Source of the DNA: Kuafuiihalomonas sp050331295
GTDB taxonomy: Bacteria; Myxococcota; Kuafuiibacteriia; Kuafuiibacteriales; Kuafuiibacteriaceae
Assembly: GCA_050331295.1 (NCBI GenBank)
Contig: JBHJGZ010000002.1
Coordinates: forward strand, 248,001 to 312,000
Direction: 5' to 3'
Length of the DNA: 64,000 bases
Made by a program: the position numbers and the translations under genes. The notes beneath the pieces are model-generated. The model did no database searches. It was not told the DNA's origin and saw only the letters and a list, made by a program, of their open reading frames with translations. How positions within the stretch are numbered: position 1 is the first letter of the stretch; each line of letters opens with the position of its first letter. Of this stretch, positions 61,548 through 64,000 are shown piece after piece.

Positions 61548-62969
61548 ATGAATGCCAAGGGATGGGCCTTTCTCAGCATGTGCGGAATTCTGGGCGCCCC
61601 GCTTGCCTGCGGCGACGACGGCGGGGCGTCGACCTCCGAGCCGGCGGAGCTGAGCGTGCCGGATACGTTCACGTTTGAAAGCCGGTTCGAGCTGGGCGCT
61701 TCCAGCGTGCGCTACACCGGGCAGACCTTTCGCCACACCCTGATCGTCGAGCTCGACCGCTATGTCCGGAGCCTGACCGCCGACATCGACGGGGGCTTTG
61801 TGCCGGCGTCGGGGGACATCGAGGACGCGTTGGCGTTCTACCTCGAGTTCGACCCGACTGAAGGAGCAGACGTTCCGCTCACTTTTCCCGAAGCGACGCT
61901 CCAGCAAACCTTCGGCGACCTCGAGTCCAGCGCGACGCTCCTCGAAAAGATCGCGGGACAGGACCCGGAAGGACAGCACGAAGACTGGACCACCGGCTTC
62001 ATCGGCTGGGGCGAGACCGGAGCCACCACCCCCCTGCAGCTCGTGCGGGATTGGTTTACGGAGCTCGATGCCCTCGCGGTGGCGCGCGCCAACCTGGATG
62101 TGGTCCAGCGACCGAACGGAGGGCCGGTGGACTCCGTCTTCGTGACCGCGGACGGCCGGGACCTGGCTCAGCTGCTGCAGAAGTTCCTGACCGGCGCCAT
62201 CGCGTACTCTCAAGGGGCTGACGACTATTTGGATAACGACACCGAAGGGAAGGGGCTCCTGTCTCCCAACGAACAGAGCGGCGATGCTCCGTACTCGGTC
62301 CTCGAGCATCAATGGGATGAAGGCTTCGGCTACTTTGGGGCGTCTCGAAGCTACCTGCTCCAGACAGATGAAGAACGAACCGGGTCCGAGCAAATTGACA
62401 GCAATGGAGATGGAGCCATCGACCTATCTTCCGAGTTCAACTTTGGTCATTCGACGAACGCGGCGAAGCGAGACCTCGGCGCGAACGTGCCGACGGACTT
62501 CACCGATGATGCGATGACGGCGCTGCTGGAGGGGAGAGCGATTCTCGCGGCCTCGAACGGAGAGCTGTCCGAGGACGAGATGAGTCGACTCTTGGACGCG
62601 CGTGACCGCGTCTTGTCTGCCTGGGAGAACGCGATCGCTTCGACGGTCGTGCACTACATCAACGATGTGCTCGCCGACATGAACCGATTCGGCACCGACG
62701 ACTATGACTTCGAGGATCATGCGAAGCACTGGTCCGAGATGAAGGGCTTTGCGCTGACGCTTCAGTTCAGCCGGTTCGCCGCCGTGACGGATGTGGAGCT
62801 CGAGACGATCCATGAGATCATGGGGACAGCTCCGGTATTGCCAACGGCAGACGACAGTACGGTGGAGGCCTATCGCCAAGGACTGCTCGATGCCCGTCAG
62901 ATCATCGGTGATGCATACGGATTCGCCGAAGCCAATCTGGGCGACGAAAACGGCGAAGGAGGCTGGTAA
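61548..62969 (+). CDS. DUF4856 lipoprotein
   Basis: 473 aa from ATG 61548; a TTG at 61527 is rejected because it would overlap the Fur box. The lipobox LGAPLAC makes Cys21 the lipid anchor. The mature protein contains the DUF4856 domain (DTFTFESRFELGASSVRYTG, EHQWDEGFGYFGASRSYL, WENAIASTVVHYINDVLADM, HWSEMKGFALTLQFSRF). In Bacteroidetes and some other groups this domain is encoded next to imelysins and likely helps in iron acquisition. There is no Shine-Dalgarno upstream. The next start is 1 bp after its stop. Confidence 0.88.
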   Translation: MNAKGWAFLSMCGILGAPLACGDDGGASTSEPAELSVPDTFTFESRFELGASSVRYTGQTFRHTLIVELDRYVRSLTADIDGGFVPASGDIEDALAFYLEFDPTEGADVPLTFPEATLQQTFGDLESSATLLEKIAGQDPEGQHEDWTTGFIGWGETGATTPLQLVRDWFTELDALAVARANLDVVQRPNGGPVDSVFVTADGRDLAQLLQKFLTGAIAYSQGADDYLDNDTEGKGLLSPNEQSGDAPYSVLEHQWDEGFGYFGASRSYLLQTDEERTGSEQIDSNGDGAIDLSSEFNFGHSTNAAKRDLGANVPTDFTDDAMTALLEGRAILAASNGELSEDEMSRLLDARDRVLSAWENAIASTVVHYINDVLADMNRFGTDDYDFEDHAKHWSEMKGFALTLQFSRFAAVTDVELETIHEIMGTAPVLPTADDSTVEAYRQGLLDARQIIGDAYGFAEANLGDENGEGGW

Positions 62970-62970
62970 A

Positions 62971-64000
62971 ATGAAGAGATACCGAGCGTGGCTTCGAGCC
63001 GCGGCCGTTGCATACCCGCTCTGCGCGCTGGCTGTCGCCTGCAGCAGTGAAGGCTCGTCGACGGATGCCGCCGACGATTCGGACCCGATCGCAGCGGGCT
63101 TCGACCGACAGCTTCTTCTCCAGAGCATCGCTGACAATGCGGTGCTGCCCACCGCCCGGGACTTCGAAGAGGAGGCAGAGGAGTTGAATGATGCGACGTC
63201 GGCATGGGCGGCCGACCCGAGCCAAGGCGCCCTTCGGAGCGCGGCCCAGGAAGCCTGGCTCGAAGCCAGCCTCGTCTGGCAGCGCATGGAGGTAATGCAG
63301 TTCGGCCCCACCGGGGACGCGGGCGTGCGGGTCGGTGGTCAGAGCTTTCGAGACCGCATCTATTCGTGGGGCCCGGCGTCGCCCAACGCCAACACCTGCG
63401 GAGTCGACCAGGTGCTGGTCGCGAACGCCTTCGAGGAGGACGGTTTCTTCGACAGCCTTCCGGTGACGTTGTACGGGCTCGACGCGCTCGAGTACGTCCT
63501 CTTCGTCCCCACTACGACCGAGGAGAACGGGTGCGCACCTCAAGCCACCATCAACCAGGACGGCTCGTGGGAGGCGCTGGTGCAGTCGGGAAATCTTCAA
63601 GAGCGACGAGCTCGCTACGCGATGGCGGTGTCGGAGCGGTTGATGACCGATGCTGAAGGCCATCTCGCTGCCTGGGAAGGGTTTCGAACGTCGTTGGTGG
63701 GCGCGGGCACCAGCGGACCGTTCGCGTCGGCGCAAGCGGCCCTCGATGACGTCTTCGCGGGTCTCTTTTATGTCGACCTTCAGGTGAAGGACGACAAGCT
63801 GGGAACGCCGGCGGGTTTGAGCGCCAAGTGTCTCGTCGATCGATGCATCGACCTGGCTGAATCCGATTTTGCGGACGCAGGGCGGGCATTCGTGAACGCC
63901 AACCTGGAAGGTGCGGCTTTGGTGTTCTTCGGAGGCGATCGGTCGAGCGGTTCGGCAACCGGTTTCGACGACTACTTGACGGCGGCCGGCGCGACACAGT
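62971..64000 (+). CDS. imelysin family (M75-like) iron-associated lipoprotein (partial)
   Basis: 343 codons are visible and the frame runs off the window. A lipobox ALAVACS (Cys near 24) begins a helical imelysin-type domain: AQEAWLEASLVWQRMEVMQF, the family's GxHxxE position here as YGLDALEYVLF, and RERRARYAMAV-like helices afterwards. The His of GxHxxE is replaced by Asp, as in some DUF4856-linked members. Imelysins are lipid-anchored iron-uptake components without proven peptidase activity. It is co-transcribed with the DUF4856 gene under the Fur box. Confidence 0.88.
   Translation, partial: MKRYRAWLRAAAVAYPLCALAVACSSEGSSTDAADDSDPIAAGFDRQLLLQSIADNAVLPTARDFEEEAEELNDATSAWAADPSQGALRSAAQEAWLEASLVWQRMEVMQFGPTGDAGVRVGGQSFRDRIYSWGPASPNANTCGVDQVLVANAFEEDGFFDSLPVTLYGLDALEYVLFVPTTTEENGCAPQATINQDGSWEALVQSGNLQERRARYAMAVSERLMTDAEGHLAAWEGFRTSLVGAGTSGPFASAQAALDDVFAGLFYVDLQVKDDKLGTPAGLSAKCLVDRCIDLAESDFADAGRAFVNANLEGAALVFFGGDRSSGSATGFDDYLTAAGATQ

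Noticed and set aside
1..64000. tRNA, rRNA, CRISPR arrays, IS elements, phage genes
   Set aside because: I looked for cloverleaf-type motifs, regular spaced repeats, transposases and integrases and found none I could support.

Overview
The window is high-GC, gene-dense chromosomal DNA from a Gram-negative bacterium. It encodes outer-membrane barrels, a TonB-dependent receptor, many lipoproteins, Tat substrates and periplasmic c-type cytochromes. The best guess is a member of the Myxococcota (former Deltaproteobacteria). The clues are a temptin-like protein ending in a MYXO-CTERM-like tail, a CxxCH-bearing barrel protein, a DUF4856/imelysin pair, and the overall mix of families. This is an inference from protein families; no rRNA, tRNA, CRISPR array, insertion sequence or prophage was seen.

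Layout. (1) 1-11.3 kb is a mixed region: a thioredoxin-reductase-like flavoprotein with a cyclic-nucleotide-binding domain, a histone-deacetylase/acetylpolyamine amidohydrolase homologue, a 6-phosphogluconate dehydrogenase overlapping a gene of the Anabaena-sensory-rhodopsin-transducer family, small membrane proteins (one frameshifted), a patatin-like lipase and a large secreted protein. (2) 11.6-19 kb is an uptake [NiFe]-hydrogenase locus. A minus-strand operon hybD-hybO-hybA-hybB-hybC has four consecutive short overlaps and diverges from hypC-hypA-hypB. (3) 18.9-20.5 kb holds a DUF4328-esterase fusion. (4) 21.0-33.6 kb is an unusual biosynthetic island: a GCS2 carboxylate-amine ligase fused to CBS domains, an AstE/AspA-type zinc deacylase, four ATP-grasp ligases, a GT5 glycogen-synthase-like enzyme, two esterases and an S51-peptidase-like protein. 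(5) 34-38.4 kb has an iron-type alcohol dehydrogenase, a serine carboxypeptidase and two secreted proteins with CxxCH motifs. (6) 38.7-50 kb is a 12-gene redox operon: lipoprotein cytochrome, CxxCH outer-membrane barrel, diheme cytochrome, Rieske protein, split cytochrome b, octaheme cytochrome, cupredoxin-like protein, NuoE-, NuoF- and HoxU-like diaphorase subunits and a polyferredoxin. (7) 50-64 kb has a DUF481 protein, a TetR-controlled cluster with a visible operator, a frameshifted NlpC/P60 gene, a TonB receptor with its acidic lipoprotein, an MscS channel, L-2-hydroxyglutarate oxidase, and a Fur-box-preceded DUF4856/imelysin pair cut by the window end.

How it may fit together. The Hyb-type hydrogenase should feed H2 electrons to the quinone pool. 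The Rieske/cytochrome b complex would pass quinol electrons to the octaheme and other cytochromes. The orphan NADH-oxidising module in the same operon suggests coupling between the cytochrome bc complex and NAD(P)H or ferredoxin, perhaps reverse electron transfer. The ATP-grasp island looks like a pathway for an amide-linked, possibly glycosylated, small molecule or storage peptide; its product cannot be read from the sequence.
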